Below, piece by piece: positions 10,227-20,995 of a stretch of DNA of 64,000 nt (within the stretch, counting starts at the first letter, position 1; each line of letters starts with the position of its first letter). The stretch spans positions 62,001 through 126,000 of the forward strand of contig JAMXDE010000075.1 in NCBI GenBank assembly GCA_026770025.1, in the 5' to 3' direction. The position numbers and the translations under genes were made by a program. The DNA is from Craspedostauros australis (Eukaryota > Bacillariophyta > Bacillariophyceae > Mastogloiales > Achnanthaceae). The notes beneath the pieces were generated by a model. That model made no database searches, had not been told where the DNA came from, and saw only the letters and a program-made list of their open reading frames with translations.

Positions 10227-12287
10227 ATGGCCCCGGACGCAGACAAACTGAGGCAGCGCAAGGCGGCCGGCGTCGTCAGTGAGAATGCCACGCAGTCCAC
10301 TCAAAGCGAGCGTCTCGCGACCGTGGAAGCACTGAAGAGTCATGAGGTTGCCATCGATGGCATCATCTACGACCTCACCGACTTCGACCATCCAGGCGGT
10401 GAATCCGTGCATTTGTTCGGAGGCAATGATGTCACCGTGCAGTACAAGATGGTGCATCCGTACCACACCTCCAAGCATCTGGAGAAGATGCAGCGCGTGG
10501 GCAAGCTCATCGATTACACGACGGAGTGAGTTCCTCATTCAATTGGTTGGCTGCTACTTTGGCTGTTGCCTTTCATTCAAGGGTGCTCCACTCCACACAT
10601 GCATGCATGAAACAAGGAAGAGAAAGAGAAGAGCAGAGAGGAGCGAAGTGGAGTCCTTTTGGATGCTGATGGTTGTGCAGACAAGATTGCGCTCGGTCAT
10701 TCCGTCCGTCAAGCATTTGTACCCATCATTTCGAGGTGGTCCATGCTGTGATTGAGATTTGATAGTGTGGGCCTTGGTCAATTCTGATGGGGAGATGTAC
10801 ACATGGGCGATACCAGTCCGATTGCCTTCATGGTCTTCCAACGCCAACAAATGATTCCAATCGCACCAGCGACAACTCATCCATCCTTTTCGTCCCACTA
10901 CGTTTCATTCCCATTCCGCTCCTCTTCTTTCAAATCCGCGACGCCAACAAACAAACCCGCAGATACAAGTTCGACACCGAATTCGAGCGCGAGATCAAAA
11001 GAGAAGTCTTCAAAATTGTGCGACGCGGGCAGGAATTCGGCACCCTGGGATGGTTCAGCCGCTGCTTCTTCTTCATTGGATTGTTCGCCTTCCTGCAGTA
11101 TCTCTGGGTCACCACGCCCACCACCTACGCACTTGCCATCGTCTACGGCATCAGCCAGGCCTTCATCGGTCTCAACGTGCAGCACGATGCCAATCACGGT
11201 GCCGCTTCCAAGAAGCCGTGGGTCAACAACGTCCTGGGATTGGGTGCCGACTTTATCGGAGGCAGCAAGTGGCTGTGGATGGAGCAGCATTGGACGGTGA
11301 GTTGGATACTTTGCATGAATGGTGTGCATATTGTCTGTTTGGAGACGTCGATGGGCGCAAGGTGGTATAACATGCTGGCTCTATGCATGCTCGATGCAGA
11401 AGACATCACAACATGAAGCCAACTGAAGCAACAATCAATCTCACACATTGTCGTTCACACATGCATGCATGCATACGGACACATTCCCGATACATGACAA
11501 ACATCACTGCATTCCAAACCAACAGCATCATTCATTCACCAACCACCACGAGAAGGACCCAGATGCCTTCGGTGCCGAACCATTCATCCTCTTCAATGAC
11601 TATGAGCCAGGCCACAGCAAGCGTACCTTCATGCACCGCTTCCAGGCATTCTACTATGTCCTCCCCCTTGGCGCATACTGGCTCAGCTCCGTCTTCAACC
11701 CAGAGATCTTCGATCTCAGACAGCGCGGAGCGGAGAACGTCGGTCTCAAGATGGAGTCTGACTACGTCAAGAAGAGCCGCAAGTACGCCATCTTCCTGCG
11801 ACTCCTCTACATCTTCACCAACTGCATCGCTCCGGCCATCAACCAGGGCGGATACACGTGGAACATTCTCGGACACGTCATGGTCATGGGCGCCGCCTCC
11901 TCCCTCACCCTCGCCATCCTCTTCGCCCTGTCCCACAACTTCGAGGACTCCAACCGCGACCCAACCTACCAGGCCCGCACGAACGGCGAGCCGGTCTGCT
12001 GGTTCAAGGCCCAGGTCGAGACCTCCAGCACGTACGGCGGTTTCGTCTCCGGCTGCCTGACGGGCGGCCTCAACTTCCAGGTCGAGCACCATCTCTTCCC
12101 ACGCATGAGTTCGGCATGGTACCCATTCATCGCGCCCAAGGTGCGTGAGATCTGCAAGAAGCACGACGTCAAGTACGCCTACTACCCATGGGTGTGGCAG
12201 AACATGGCCTCCACGGTCAAGTACCTGCACCAGAGCGGCAACGCCAGCAACTGGGCGCATGGCAATCCGTACACAGGTGAACTGTAG
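10227..12287 (+). CDS. PTD5: Front-end Δ5 fatty acid desaturase (three exons)
   Basis: The join is 10227-10525, 10963-11296 and 11526-12287, 464 residues. This enzyme introduces a double bond at carbon 5 of 20-carbon acyl chains to make arachidonic and eicosapentaenoic acids, using an N-terminal fused cytochrome b5 domain, in the ER membrane. The b5 heme motif HPGG is at residues 55-58. Three histidine boxes are present: HDANH (174-178), HWTHH (209-213, split by intron 2) and QVEHH (396-400), the last with the Gln that marks front-end desaturases. The N-terminus and long stretches, such as the segment around FIGGSKWLW and the one before box 3, closely resemble the Phaeodactylum Δ5 enzyme as I know it. 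That favours Δ5 over Δ6, though only an assay proves regioselectivity. Donors GTGAGT and acceptors CGCAG and ACAG preserve the frame. Confidence 0.93.
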
Positions 12288-12556
12288 GCGAACGGCATGG
12301 TAACAAAACAGGAGAGAAAGAAAGAGAAGCATAGAGTTCATCCAGACATACCACTACTACTATTACTACCACTACTACTGCTCTATAAATGAGATCCTTT
12401 TATTAGTTCCCTAGTTCCTGCTATTGTGTATAATATTATATAATACGAGTTTGTACCAGTCACCCACTGAATTACGTGAGGAATTGACGACTTGCAGCTG
12501 CTGTCGAGTTATAGAGCAACACAACTGATGAATCCGCCACTCAGCAAGCACGGCGT
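12288..12556. other. Convergent 3' intergenic region
   Basis: This short spacer between the convergent desaturase and FMC1-like genes contains an ACT-type microsatellite (about 12350-12378) and a TATAAA string at 12382. The string is more likely AT-rich 3' UTR than a promoter, because no gene starts here. Confidence 0.5.
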
Positions 12557-12862
12557 TCACTTCAAATCCGGATCCAACTTGGGTGGCTGCAATCCCGCTC
12601 GCGCCGCCGCCAACCGCGTCAATTCCTTCGGAGACAGCTTCTCCTCCGCGCCAGCATCCAGCTCGTACAGTCGCTGTCGCTCCGCCAGATCCTGTTGCAG
12701 GCTCAGGTACTCTTGGGCCAGCAGGGGCGATTCTGTGCGGTTCTGTCGGAACTGCTCCAGCACGTAACGCCGCGTCGCCGTGGTGCGCGACATGGGGGAC
12801 GGCGACTTGAGATGGCGCAGGATGCCGCGCAGGATGTGGATGGGCGCTGTCGTCGTCGCCAT
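12557..12862 (-). CDS. FMC1: FMC1-like mitochondrial assembly factor
   Basis: This 101-residue single-exon protein matches the small FMC1 family (human FMC1/C7orf55, yeast Fmc1), which helps assemble the F1 part of mitochondrial ATP synthase through Atp12. The diagnostic pattern is visible: an N-terminal helix HILRGILRHLK, a TxxRRYVLEQFRQNR segment, a central helix with YLSLQQDLAERQRLYEL, and an ending AARAGLQPPKL that mirrors the family's GLxxP terminus. Length matches the family. The helical layout is related to LYR-motif proteins. The ATG at 12862 is the first in frame. Assignment is from remembered family pattern and is fairly secure; a general LYR-like protein is the alternative. Confidence 0.75.
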   Translation of the reverse strand: MATTTAPIHILRGILRHLKSPSPMSRTTATRRYVLEQFRQNRTESPLLAQEYLSLQQDLAERQRLYELDAGAEEKLSPKELTRLAAARAGLQPPKLDPDLK

Positions 12863-13251
12863 GGTGGTGTCTTGCTTTTATGTTGTGAAGTGGCGTGTTT
12901 CGACTTGTTGGGTTGTGTTGCACGCGATCGTGTCGTTTCGCAGGAGGTAGAGTGTCCTTCGTTGTTGTTCGCGTCTGAATTGCCAGCGACACACTGCGAT
13001 GATCCCCCACACCATCCCGCATTCGTCCTAATGCACGCACTGTGCCGTCCAGTGATCAATGATCGCTCTTTACTCATAGAATACTCATGGACTATTTACT
13101 CTACACTACTCTCTGCCTCTCTCTCTCTCCCTGGTCTCCGGAGGGAGCAGGTCATGCCGAAGTGGTTGCTCCCGGTCTTTCTTTAAACAAAACCAACCCT
13201 CTAAACTATTCCACACTAGACTATACGTCTTGTGCCCTCCTCTCTCCCTCT
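12863..13251. other. Intergenic region, nothing recognised
   Basis: The spacer separates two minus-strand genes. It contains a CT-rich stretch (about 13109-13130 and 13240-13256) that could belong to the 3' UTR of the downstream-lying receptor-like gene. No protein-like frame was seen. Confidence 0.5.
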
Positions 13252-14796
13252 CTACACGTCGACATCGTTGCTATTGTGATCGCTGCCCTGCTGCGAGCTT
13301 TGGTTGGAAGCCGTGTTATCGAGGATGTTGGCGTCACCCTCGTCCACGACGAATCTATCCCCATCGCTGCTCATCATCCCGACAGAACTGCGTTGCTGCC
13401 GTTGCGAGTTTTCATTCAGCGAGAATCGCTGTTCGTCGCTGTCTGCCTGCTTCGTGCTGTTGGTCGCAACGCTGGACATGTTGCGCGCAGGCGTGATGCC
13501 GTGCGGTGGCCTCTTGCATCCTGTGGAACCAGAATAATCGTGCAGCCGAGACTCCCGCTTTGGCACCTCCTGCTCGGAGAGGCTGCATCGCAGGACGTAG
13601 ATCGGCGACTCATCTGGCAACGCGCGCCGCCATTCCTGATATCGTGGCGAAATGAAGATGATGAGGTTCAGCGTTCCGTTCAAGGACAGGCAGATGGTGA
13701 TCAGCATGAGGTATATAAAGACGGCTGGGTGGCCCAGGTATTGCTCGATGCTGAACACGCTGATGAGGACCTGAGTGAGTATATTCCAAAAGGCCGAGTT
13801 CGCGTAGACTCTGCGATGGTGGTGACAGTAGTGGTAGCAGTAATCCAATGCAATGTCGCATGTGGCGATGATGTTTGATTTGAAATAGCATGAGTGTGAG
13901 TGAGAATGGCGAGCTGAGAGATATTATTGGGAGAGGCGGGATGTGCATCGCAAGTGCATCTCAAGAATCGAAGCATGACGAGCACCTCCATTCAATTCCA
14001 TTCAATACATTCCACATTCCAAGACGCCGCCGCGCTCAACTTACAGACAATACAACACGCACTGCCGCGTGACTGTGCGGATGCGATCTTGCTGCTTCTT
14101 GGCCATGGCAGACGTTGCCATGGAACGCCGCATGCCTCGCGAAAGGGTCTCCTTGACGGTGCGGTGCAGCATGTACGTGCACACGAAGCCGATGATGGAG
14201 ATGATGAGCGCCGACATGGAACCGATCCTGCCGATGGCGGCCGAAACAGCTCCGCCTCGTTCGCATTCCACGTCATCCTTGTTGATGCATCCGTCCGGGT
14301 ACTCCGCGATGTAACAGACGCCGACCAACGCCAGTGGGTTGTACGACTCGGACACCCATGCGAATGCGGACACGCCCACGACGTAAGTGAATGTGAGGGC
14401 ATGGTAGAACCGCTCGACCCTTCGCACGATCATCTCCTCCGTCCATTGGTACTTGAGCTGCAGGAAGAAGTTGATGGAGATGAAGGCGGTGTAGAATATC
14501 GTCGACGTCGCCGAGGTGGTGTAGATGAAACCTGACGCCGAACACGTCGTATCATCCCCCATGGCGAGCGGCCGTCCCTCGACCCGGTCCTCTGGCAGCA
14601 GGAATGGTTGCCCTAGCTTGAGAAGGTTGAAGATGATGTTGCACCCCGACATGCATAGCAAGATCCTGTGATGCACCTTGCTCAGGTCTCGTTTCACAAG
14701 AGTGACCATGATCGTGCTGGTCACCAGCGACAGCAGGGCCATCAAGGTGCTCGTGACCGTGACGGTGGCGTACTGCCACAGTGGAAGGGTCGCCAT
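13252..14796 (-). CDS. Seven-transmembrane receptor-like protein (two exons)
   Basis: The join is complement(13252-13810, 14045-14796), 436 residues, with donor GTAAGT and acceptor CGCAG giving an uninterrupted helix across the junction. Seven hydrophobic segments can be placed: about residues 10-33, 45-65, 90-112, 132-152, 190-215 and 245-268, and one beginning FIYLMLITICLSL just before a basic SPRYQEW motif. Short basic loops after the first helix (VKRDLSK) and the fifth, a conserved-type Cys between helices 2 and 3, and the helix 7 to SPRY ending resemble the cAMP-receptor-like/secretin-like GPCR group found in amoebae and stramenopiles. The C-terminal 130 residues are polar, Ser/Asn/Gln-rich and presumably cytosolic, with possible phosphorylation sites. 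Ligand and partner are unknown. Confidence is high that it is a multi-span membrane protein and moderate that it is a GPCR. Confidence 0.72.
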
Positions 14797-16009
14797 CGTA
14801 CCAATGCGAGTATATAGTTGGTGATGCTGTCGCTGTCGCTATTGATAGCGTTGATGGTGGCAATAGCGGCGAGGATGGGAAAGATGGAGCCGTTGAAAGG
14901 TGATCAGAGCAGGCGATGTGCGCAGGCTGGGGGCTGGCAGCGATGGTTGTGCTGGTGCTTATTGTGAGTGCTACGACTATTCTGATGCTTGTGTTGGGTC
15001 ACTGGTTGTTTATCCAACTGCATACACATCCATGCGAACTGCATGGGTGAACAGCGTTGATGAGCGAATGGAATAACAGAAGGACGGGGGTTCGAAGGGT
15101 GTGCCGGAAGGGCGGTCGTCCGAGTTGCTCGTTGATGGGGTGCGATGCTTTGGCAACATCGACCGCAAGGGATGTGTGTAGCCGCGAATGTGGATAGCAG
15201 GAGGATGTATGTTTCTCGGTCGAATCCTTTGTTGTTGTTGTTGTTGTTGTTGCTTCTTTCACCCCAACCTCTCCCATGCCACAACCAACAACAAGCCAAA
15301 GAGACAGCGAACGAAGGAAGACGCGCCGCCACCATCTTCGCCCAGGATGATGACTCAGAAGAGGTCGTATGACCTGCTAGACTCGCAGAGACGCGACTCC
15401 CCAGGTCATCATGACAACATCCATGACAGGAGATGCGCTTGAAAAGCACTCCTTCCAGGACGAGGACCTCAGCAACCAGAGAGCCTTGCAAGTGCGAGCC
15501 ATGGGTGCAGTCCACATGTTTGCGTCATCACCACCATGATGTCCTGTCCTTGTGCTGTTTCGTGTTGTTGTGTGCGACTCGCATGAAGCAAAGCGACTTC
15601 GCCCCATTCCTGTTTCTTCGTGATGTGACTTTTTGTACCAGGGGCAGGACAGAACTTGGACAACAGAGTACAGCAACTTTCCTCAAGTTGTCGACAACAA
15701 TTAACGGCACTTGAATGGAATTCGCTACATTGCTGTTATTTGAAGCCACGAGCGAAAACCGCATCGACAACCCACGTCGGTGTTTTATCGATCAAAGTTG
15801 ATTTACCGTGCCTCCTCTTGTTCTCGCCAAATACCATGTCCATCCTTCGTCAGGTTAATAGACTTCTCCATTCATCTCTAGAGATAGGGCTTGGACTGAG
15901 AGTCGTCGATGTACTATGCGAGTAGGAAATATAGTAGTAACAAAAGACAACACGATGTCGCAAATTGTGCACTCAAGAAATTCGTAAAGAATGCCTAATC
16001 GTACATTAT
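14797..16009. other. Intergenic region, nothing recognised
   Basis: About 1.2 kb lies between two minus-strand genes. A TATATA string (14811-14816) is only 15 bp from the receptor-like ATG, too close to act as its TATA box unless the leader is minimal. A GTT microsatellite is at 15229-15253. ORFs in this stretch look like low-complexity chance frames. Confidence 0.5.
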
Positions 16010-17227
16010 CTAGACAGCCCCACGAAGGAGGTTGCGGGCAGTATCATCGGACGGACAGAAGCACTGAACCAAGAACGTCAACTGAGTCACCTTTGGCGAG
16101 GACTCGGACTCGCAGCAGCGCGGGACGTCGGACGCAGGGGCGAGGTCAAGGCCGTTGTTGGCGACGTAGACATCGACGATGGAGTGTTCATCCATTCTGC
16201 AGGATGCCGTGTAGGTTTGGCAGTTGGTGTTCGGCTCGCTCTGGAGGTGTTCCATGCATTGATAGCGGAAGCGCTGATCGAAGGAAGTCCACACGGCGCC
16301 CCCGGCCAGTGTATTGCAGACTTCGAACTTGACGGTCTTGCCATCCGCCTCGAGGACCTTCACGGGCAGGTCGTTCAGGCCAGCCAGGGACTTGGTGCGT
16401 TCGCCGTCGACGCTGGCAAGCTTGACCTGCTCGTCTGGGCAGGTGTTGGTGGGTGTGGGCGTGGAGCATCCTTCCGCGGCACGTGTTGTGTCCGACTGCA
16501 GGAAGAGCACCTCGAACTTGTCATACTCGTTCTTGTTGTAGGTGGCCTTGGGGCTGCAAAGGACGAGGTTGCCAGTGATCGTGGTCGGGATGGCAGACAT
16601 GTCGTAGTCGGGGAGGTAGTTCTGGAAGTTGAAGCCGCTGCTTGCCGCTCCGCAAAAGTTGCCGAGCTTGACGCCGTTGACCTCGACGTCGGTGATCCAG
16701 ATGTCTCCAGAGTTGTTTTGATTGTTCCTATCTCTGTTGGCGATGGTGAAGGTGATGCCGTTCCATTGGCTTGGTGGCACCGCCTTTCCGGAAAGTGTGT
16801 TGCCATCTGTTTGGCAGCCAGGATCGGCGCGGAGGTCGTCGATCTGCTTCTCCCACGTCTTCGTGTGGGTGGAGGTCGTCATGTAGGCCACCATCTTCTC
16901 GTCGCTGGGCGTGAACTGGATAGAGAATGGCATCGCTTCACCGTTGAAGTCGTACGTGATGTACTTCTGACCATCGCGGCACTGGGCATCGCCCAGATCT
17001 CCAGCACCGGCGTAGAACTCTCCCGCGGGCTTCATCGCCATGTTCTTGAATCTGACAGCAGCGCCCTTGTCCATGAGTTTCTCATCGTCGATGATGCAGT
17101 TGTCCAGATCGAACTGACCTGTGCACTGAGACTGCATGCAAATGGGATGCATGTTGCCGGAGCTGGCGACAGCCGACACGGATGTGGCAACGCCAAGGGC
17201 GAGCAAGGAACCGAGGGTCTTCGACAT
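16010..17227 (-). CDS. Secreted cysteine-bearing protein, unrecognised
   Basis: The protein is 405 residues from the ATG at 17227, chosen because it begins a clear signal peptide (MSKTLGSLLALGVATSVSA) and the upstream extension is low-complexity sequence from a repeat. The mature part has about 16 cysteines, several Asn-x-Ser/Thr sites, and blocks such as CxQSQCTGQFDLDNC at the start and a paired CC followed by CFC near the end. The central region (GDIWITDVEVNGVKLGNFC) looks like a beta-sandwich. I do not recognise the family. An extracellular or cell-wall role is suggested only by the signal peptide and disulfide potential. Confidence 0.75.
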   Translation of the reverse strand: MSKTLGSLLALGVATSVSAVASSGNMHPICMQSQCTGQFDLDNCIIDDEKLMDKGAAVRFKNMAMKPAGEFYAGAGDLGDAQCRDGQKYITYDFNGEAMPFSIQFTPSDEKMVAYMTTSTHTKTWEKQIDDLRADPGCQTDGNTLSGKAVPPSQWNGITFTIANRDRNNQNNSGDIWITDVEVNGVKLGNFCGAASSGFNFQNYLPDYDMSAIPTTITGNLVLCSPKATYNKNEYDKFEVLFLQSDTTRAAEGCSTPTPTNTCPDEQVKLASVDGERTKSLAGLNDLPVKVLEADGKTVKFEVCNTLAGGAVWTSFDQRFRYQCMEHLQSEPNTNCQTYTASCRMDEHSIVDVYVANNGLDLAPASDVPRCCESESSPKVTQLTFLVQCFCPSDDTARNLLRGAV

Positions 17228-17252
17228 GTTGTGAAGAGTAGAGTGGAGTATA

Positions 17253-17283
17253 GTGTGGTTGTGTGGTTGTGTGGTTGTGTGGC
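17253..17283. repeat. 8-bp tandem repeat in 5' leader
   Basis: Four copies of GTGTGGTT (the last with one change) lie immediately before the start codon of the 16010-17227 gene, inside its probable 5' UTR. On the sense strand the leader therefore reads as an A/C-rich repeat. Confidence 0.8.
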
Positions 17284-17308
17284 TGTATGCTGATAGTGGA
17301 GTGTTTGG

Positions 17309-17316
17309 TTTTATGG
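17309..17316 (-). promoter_or_regulatory. CCATAAAA octamer, putative TATA-type element
   Basis: Minus-strand CCATAAAA lies 82 bp upstream of the ATG at 17227 of the secreted protein gene. It belongs to the YCATAAAW set found before the window's secretory genes. Confidence 0.4.
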
Positions 17317-17420
17317 ATGCTTCCTTGCGTCTCAACTTGCTCGTTTTGATTTTTATGGGTGTTCTGTGGAAGTGATGTGATACAACGAACGCTGACGCGA
17401 AGCGTCCGAGCTACCAAGTG

Positions 17421-17696
17421 ATGCGAACGTCTTCACTTGTGCTCTGTTTTGCTCTCTTTACCTGTCGATTCCTTCATGCGAAAGTGAGTTCCATGAACAC
17501 GATGCGCGATCTGTCAAGAGATGAAGACGAACACAGATCGTGCGAAGAGGTGGAGGCTTGGAGAAAAGGAGATCAGAAACGCAGATTCATCACGAACCGT
17601 CTCCACTGCTCAAACTCTTTACGTTCCCACATCGTGACTACCAAGAGAACGCAAATCCGATGGACCTTGCACGATGGTGACATCCATGAGTCTTGA
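17421..17696 (+). CDS. Possible small secreted protein
   Basis: A 91-residue frame begins with an ATG at 17421 and a convincing hydrophobic leader (MRTSSLVLCFALFTCRFLHA). It is followed by a charged, His/Arg-rich body with two cysteines. It is divergent from the gene at 16010-17227, with 194 bp between start codons. No YCATAAAW element is visible on its side and no family is recognised, so it may be chance. Confidence 0.25.
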   Translation: MRTSSLVLCFALFTCRFLHAKVSSMNTMRDLSRDEDEHRSCEEVEAWRKGDQKRRFITNRLHCSNSLRSHIVTTKRTQIRWTLHDGDIHES

Positions 17697-18395
17697 GACA
17701 CGCAACACATATGACGAGCTACGAACTATATTGAATCCCGGCATAACATGCTCATTACCGGTCAGTCATTCGATGCCACTTTCGCCATTCGATGCCCATC
17801 GTTTTGATGCACTTTTTTCAGTCGCAACTCACGCCGTTTGACAGAGCCATGATGGTCTCTTCCCATGGATTCGTGTTCATTGTCTGCAATGACATGCCGT
17901 CGGTATCACGAAGCATCAGAGCTGCCATAAACAAGAATTCGCCACATAGCGAAGGCTGCGATGAAATCACTTCTGGATCATGACATGCGCCTACGAAAAA
18001 ACGCCAAAGTCGTGTTCCATGACGATTTTCAATCACACAAAACCAATACTGCGCGAAGAGCTTCATTTCGGTGTTGGAGGTTGTAGGCCTACGTGTGAGC
18101 AAACATACGGTTTCAGAAACAACACAACAGAAACGTCAAGCTATAAGCAGACGACAACAGCTGAAGAGAACACAGATACAGCCACTTCATGAACGTTCTC
18201 AACAAACTGACAGACAAAGTAAACAGACACCGACAATACAATTTACTCTGAATAATAAAATGATTACCGCAACTTTCAGATTCAGTTTGGCATCACTTTC
18301 TTGGCGCATCAATCACTGTTTGAAATTGCCTTGGGTTGCATTCCATTGCTCGAAGGGTACTGCGCTCCACTCTGAATACACATTGCTCCTCTCAT
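17697..18395. other. Intergenic region, nothing firm
   Basis: An 82-codon minus-strand ATG frame (about 17818-18066) has a natural-looking composition but no recognisable domain and no promoter signal. Otherwise the stretch is empty. Confidence 0.4.
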
Positions 18396-18902
18396 TCAAA
18401 GCTCCACCCTCGAAAGGAAATCCGCATCATCTGACGAAGAAGAGGAACGGCCGTCTGCCGCATGACCTTCCGACGCATCGTCGAACCAAAGGTTGCCCCC
18501 GTACGATATGCACAGCTCATCGCCGGCCTGGATCTGTTTGTGCCCCGACATGTACCGTATCGTCAACGCGGTGCCGTCGACGCGATAATCCACGTTGGGA
18601 TGCCGCGAGTGGTTGAAGAGGCTGCCGTATCCAAGCGCCAGCAGCTTGTCACCGCCCGAGGCATTGAACAGATAGTGCTCCAGGATCGTGTGCCGGCCGT
18701 GGTTGGCGTATTCCTCCTTGCCGACCAACAGGCATGGCGCCGTGTGGATCAACGATCTTGGCGGGATGTCGCATGTTGCGAACAATCCTCTGCCCTTCGG
18801 GCCGTCGTCAACTCGGAATCTCGTGTCATCGGCGCAGCCGACGTCGTCGGATGCGCTTAATTGTGTGTCTGGCGCACGCGGTTCTTCGTTCTGCTGCTCC
18901 AT
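18396..18902 (-). CDS. SET-domain protein
   Basis: This 168-residue single-exon protein is almost entirely a compact SET domain. The family signatures are in order: GRGLFA near residue 37, the NHSRHPNVDY cofactor-site motif around residue 97, and GDELCISYG near residue 126. SET domains transfer methyl groups from S-adenosylmethionine to lysines in histones or other proteins. There are no pre-SET or post-SET cysteine clusters and no other domains, so it resembles small SET proteins whose substrates are often non-histone. The last 30 residues are Ser/Asp-rich and disordered. The ATG at 18902 is the first in frame after a stop. Substrate and location are unknown. Confidence 0.82.
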   Translation of the reverse strand: MEQQNEEPRAPDTQLSASDDVGCADDTRFRVDDGPKGRGLFATCDIPPRSLIHTAPCLLVGKEEYANHGRHTILEHYLFNASGGDKLLALGYGSLFNHSRHPNVDYRVDGTALTIRYMSGHKQIQAGDELCISYGGNLWFDDASEGHAADGRSSSSSDDADFLSRVEL

Positions 18903-19359
18903 TGGTACGACTGGTACGAGATATTATGTAATACAATGCTACTCCATTGATTATGGCGATGGTGATCAATGACGGAGGCGCTCGTCAGCATAATTGTATC
19001 GTCTGCTCTTGTTGAGCCGCATGTCATGGTGTGTTGCGAGGAGTGTGAGAACATGATGGTCATCACATCAACAACATCAACAGCAACAAGATGAGCTTGC
19101 GCGCCTGATTGGCAGCAATTGAATCGTGCAATGTTGGTCGTACATGACTCAACCGACTCGAACATCTCCTCCTCTTCCATTTTGTTCATGACGATTTGCT
19201 TCTTTGCTTCGCGCTTGGGCAGGAAGCATGCAGAATGGGCTCCAAACCGCCCGCAACACTGACACTGGTTATCAACCACCGTAACAACACAATACGAGTA
19301 ACGTGCGCGGAGTTGTGACCGTGACGCACCATGACAGCGCAGTCATGGAGACGGAAGCT
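18903..19359. other. Intergenic region between divergent genes
   Basis: This is the upstream region shared by the SET gene (minus) and the secreted protein gene (plus). A 140-codon minus-strand frame (18857-19279) overlaps the SET start and has no recognised domain. No YCATAAAW octamer was seen on the SET side. Confidence 0.4.
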
Positions 19360-19367
19360 TCATAAAT
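19360..19367 (+). promoter_or_regulatory. TCATAAAT octamer, putative TATA-type element
   Basis: TCATAAAT lies 117 bp upstream of the ATG at 19484 of a secreted protein gene, matching the octamer at the other secretory genes. Confidence 0.4.
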
Positions 19368-19483
19368 TTCGGTTCCCCGCAGACCAAAGCGATCAGCAGC
19401 ATCCTTGTGCAGAGTACGACCATCTACCTCATCAACACAAAGACCCATCTCACTCACTCACACAGTCACACAGTCACACACTA

Positions 19484-20551
19484 ATGCACAACATGATGAA
19501 GCCATTGACCATGAAGTCTTTGCTGCTGGCGCTGACCGTGCTGCTGGCAACGGAAGGCTCCTTCGTCGCTGCCGAGGATGGCGACAAGCTGGAAGCCTTC
19601 CAATCTCCATCCTGCCAGGACATGAGCAGCCTCATCGATGTGGCCACCTGCATCTCGGACACCACGACCGACTACTCCGTCTGCTTCGGCGAAGGCACCA
19701 ACACGACGGTGTCCTCCCTGACTACATGCTTGACCGACGGCTTCCAGTCCATCACGACGAACAGCAACTTCTTCCAGGACCTCACGGATCTCGTGACGGA
19801 CTGCTTCGATCCCATGATCAGCTGCGTCAAGCAGCGCTATGAGGAGCTCATCGACTCCATCCACCCATGTGTCAACGAGACCATGACGGCCTTGGCGCAG
19901 TGCGCCGTCGACAACGCCGAAACGTGCGAAGCCTCGTGCGCCGACGTGCAACGCAACAACTGGACGGACCTCATCGACAAGGCCACGACGTTCGACGAGT
20001 GTCCCAGCATCCAGACCTCCATCATGGATCCCTTCTGCACCAACGTCGGATGCTGTCCGCAATGTCTCGATGAGGTCGAAGCGTTGGGCGAGTGCATCGT
20101 CAACAACGTGGTCGAATCGACGCCGCAGCCATGCGATTTTGTGTGCACGGCGCGGCGTCGTAGTCGTCGTTTGGATGCCAGTCACGCGTCCACCGTCGAT
20201 GCGGATGTCCTCACAAAGCGATGCATCGAGAAGACTCCTGGTGTCCTGCCGAGTCAGGATGCTGCCACGGCGTTGGCGCAGAACATCGACTACTTCGGTT
20301 GCGTTGAAGGTATCTACCTTGACGTGCAGGATGGGAAGATCACGGATGACAGCGATGCTGGTAACACCGGTAGTACTAGTGACGATGGCAACACTGGAGG
20401 CAACAGTGACGATGGCGGCACTGGAGGAGACACTGATGCCAGTACGGAGGGCGAGAAGAAGGATGGCGACGATTCCGAGGCCGCCTTCCTGCGTTCCACT
20501 ATTGTTGGCGCATTCGTGGCTGCCATGATCGCCACCTCCTTCATTCTGTAA
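19484..20551 (+). CDS. Secreted, probably membrane-anchored cysteine-rich protein
   Basis: The protein is 355 residues from the ATG at 19484; ATGs at 19493, 19496 and 19511 are alternatives that all keep the signal peptide (core SLLLALTVLLA, cleavage near VAAED). About 22 cysteines are spaced through residues 40-280 in a repetitive C-x(9-20)-C pattern, with N-x-S/T sites. This suggests a disulfide-rich helical ectodomain. Then comes an Asp/Gly/Ser/Asn-rich spacer (about residues 285-330) containing imperfect DDGNTGG repeats. The end is a hydrophobic segment (STIVGAFVAAMIATSFIL) with no cytosolic tail, typical of GPI-anchor signals. I do not recognise the family; a surface or cell-wall protein is inferred. 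Confidence 0.78.
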   Translation: MHNMMKPLTMKSLLLALTVLLATEGSFVAAEDGDKLEAFQSPSCQDMSSLIDVATCISDTTTDYSVCFGEGTNTTVSSLTTCLTDGFQSITTNSNFFQDLTDLVTDCFDPMISCVKQRYEELIDSIHPCVNETMTALAQCAVDNAETCEASCADVQRNNWTDLIDKATTFDECPSIQTSIMDPFCTNVGCCPQCLDEVEALGECIVNNVVESTPQPCDFVCTARRRSRRLDASHASTVDADVLTKRCIEKTPGVLPSQDAATALAQNIDYFGCVEGIYLDVQDGKITDDSDAGNTGSTSDDGNTGGNSDDGGTGGDTDASTEGEKKDGDDSEAAFLRSTIVGAFVAAMIATSFIL

Positions 20552-20995
20552 ACGCCTTCAACAACAACTACGATTCAGTTTACAGTAGCGACCATTACCC
20601 ACATATAATACATTGTTTGTGTCAAAGATGGAAGAGAGGTAAGAGTTCCTTGCTTGCGCGGCAGCGGGTCACGATGTTCGACACCGCTCGGCTCATCAGC
20701 ATGTGCCTCCGAACAGATGTGGATTGATCGTGCGAAAGTTTCAGCACACCGTAGAAGGTGGCAGCGACAGGCAATGGCATACGCAGCGCTCTACTCTAAT
20801 CAAGAAGAAGAAAGTGGAGGATAACATCCAATTGCATGTATTGTATGGTCCTAATTAAGATACGTACTCTACTCTACTCTACTCTATTCAGTATCGTCGC
20901 ATTGGCATACTACGAGTATGTGTGTGTGCAGAGCAGACCCATGACAGCTTCCGCCAGCATCTGTCTGCCTTCCATTCCATCACATCGTATCGCAT
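20552..20995. other. Convergent 3' intergenic region with ACTCT microsatellite
   Basis: The spacer lies between convergent genes. It carries an ACTCT pentanucleotide repeat of about four copies at 20866-20887. Nothing else is recognised. Confidence 0.5.

Noticed and set aside
12376-12390. TATA box at CTCTATAAATGAG downstream of the desaturase
   Set aside because: No gene starts within a few hundred bases on the plus strand; it lies between two convergent genes and is better read as 3' UTR sequence.
15965-17293. A 442-codon plus-strand ORF opposite the secreted protein gene
   Set aside because: Its Val/Gly/Arg-rich translation is typical of an antisense shadow, while the minus-strand product has a signal peptide and ordered cysteines.
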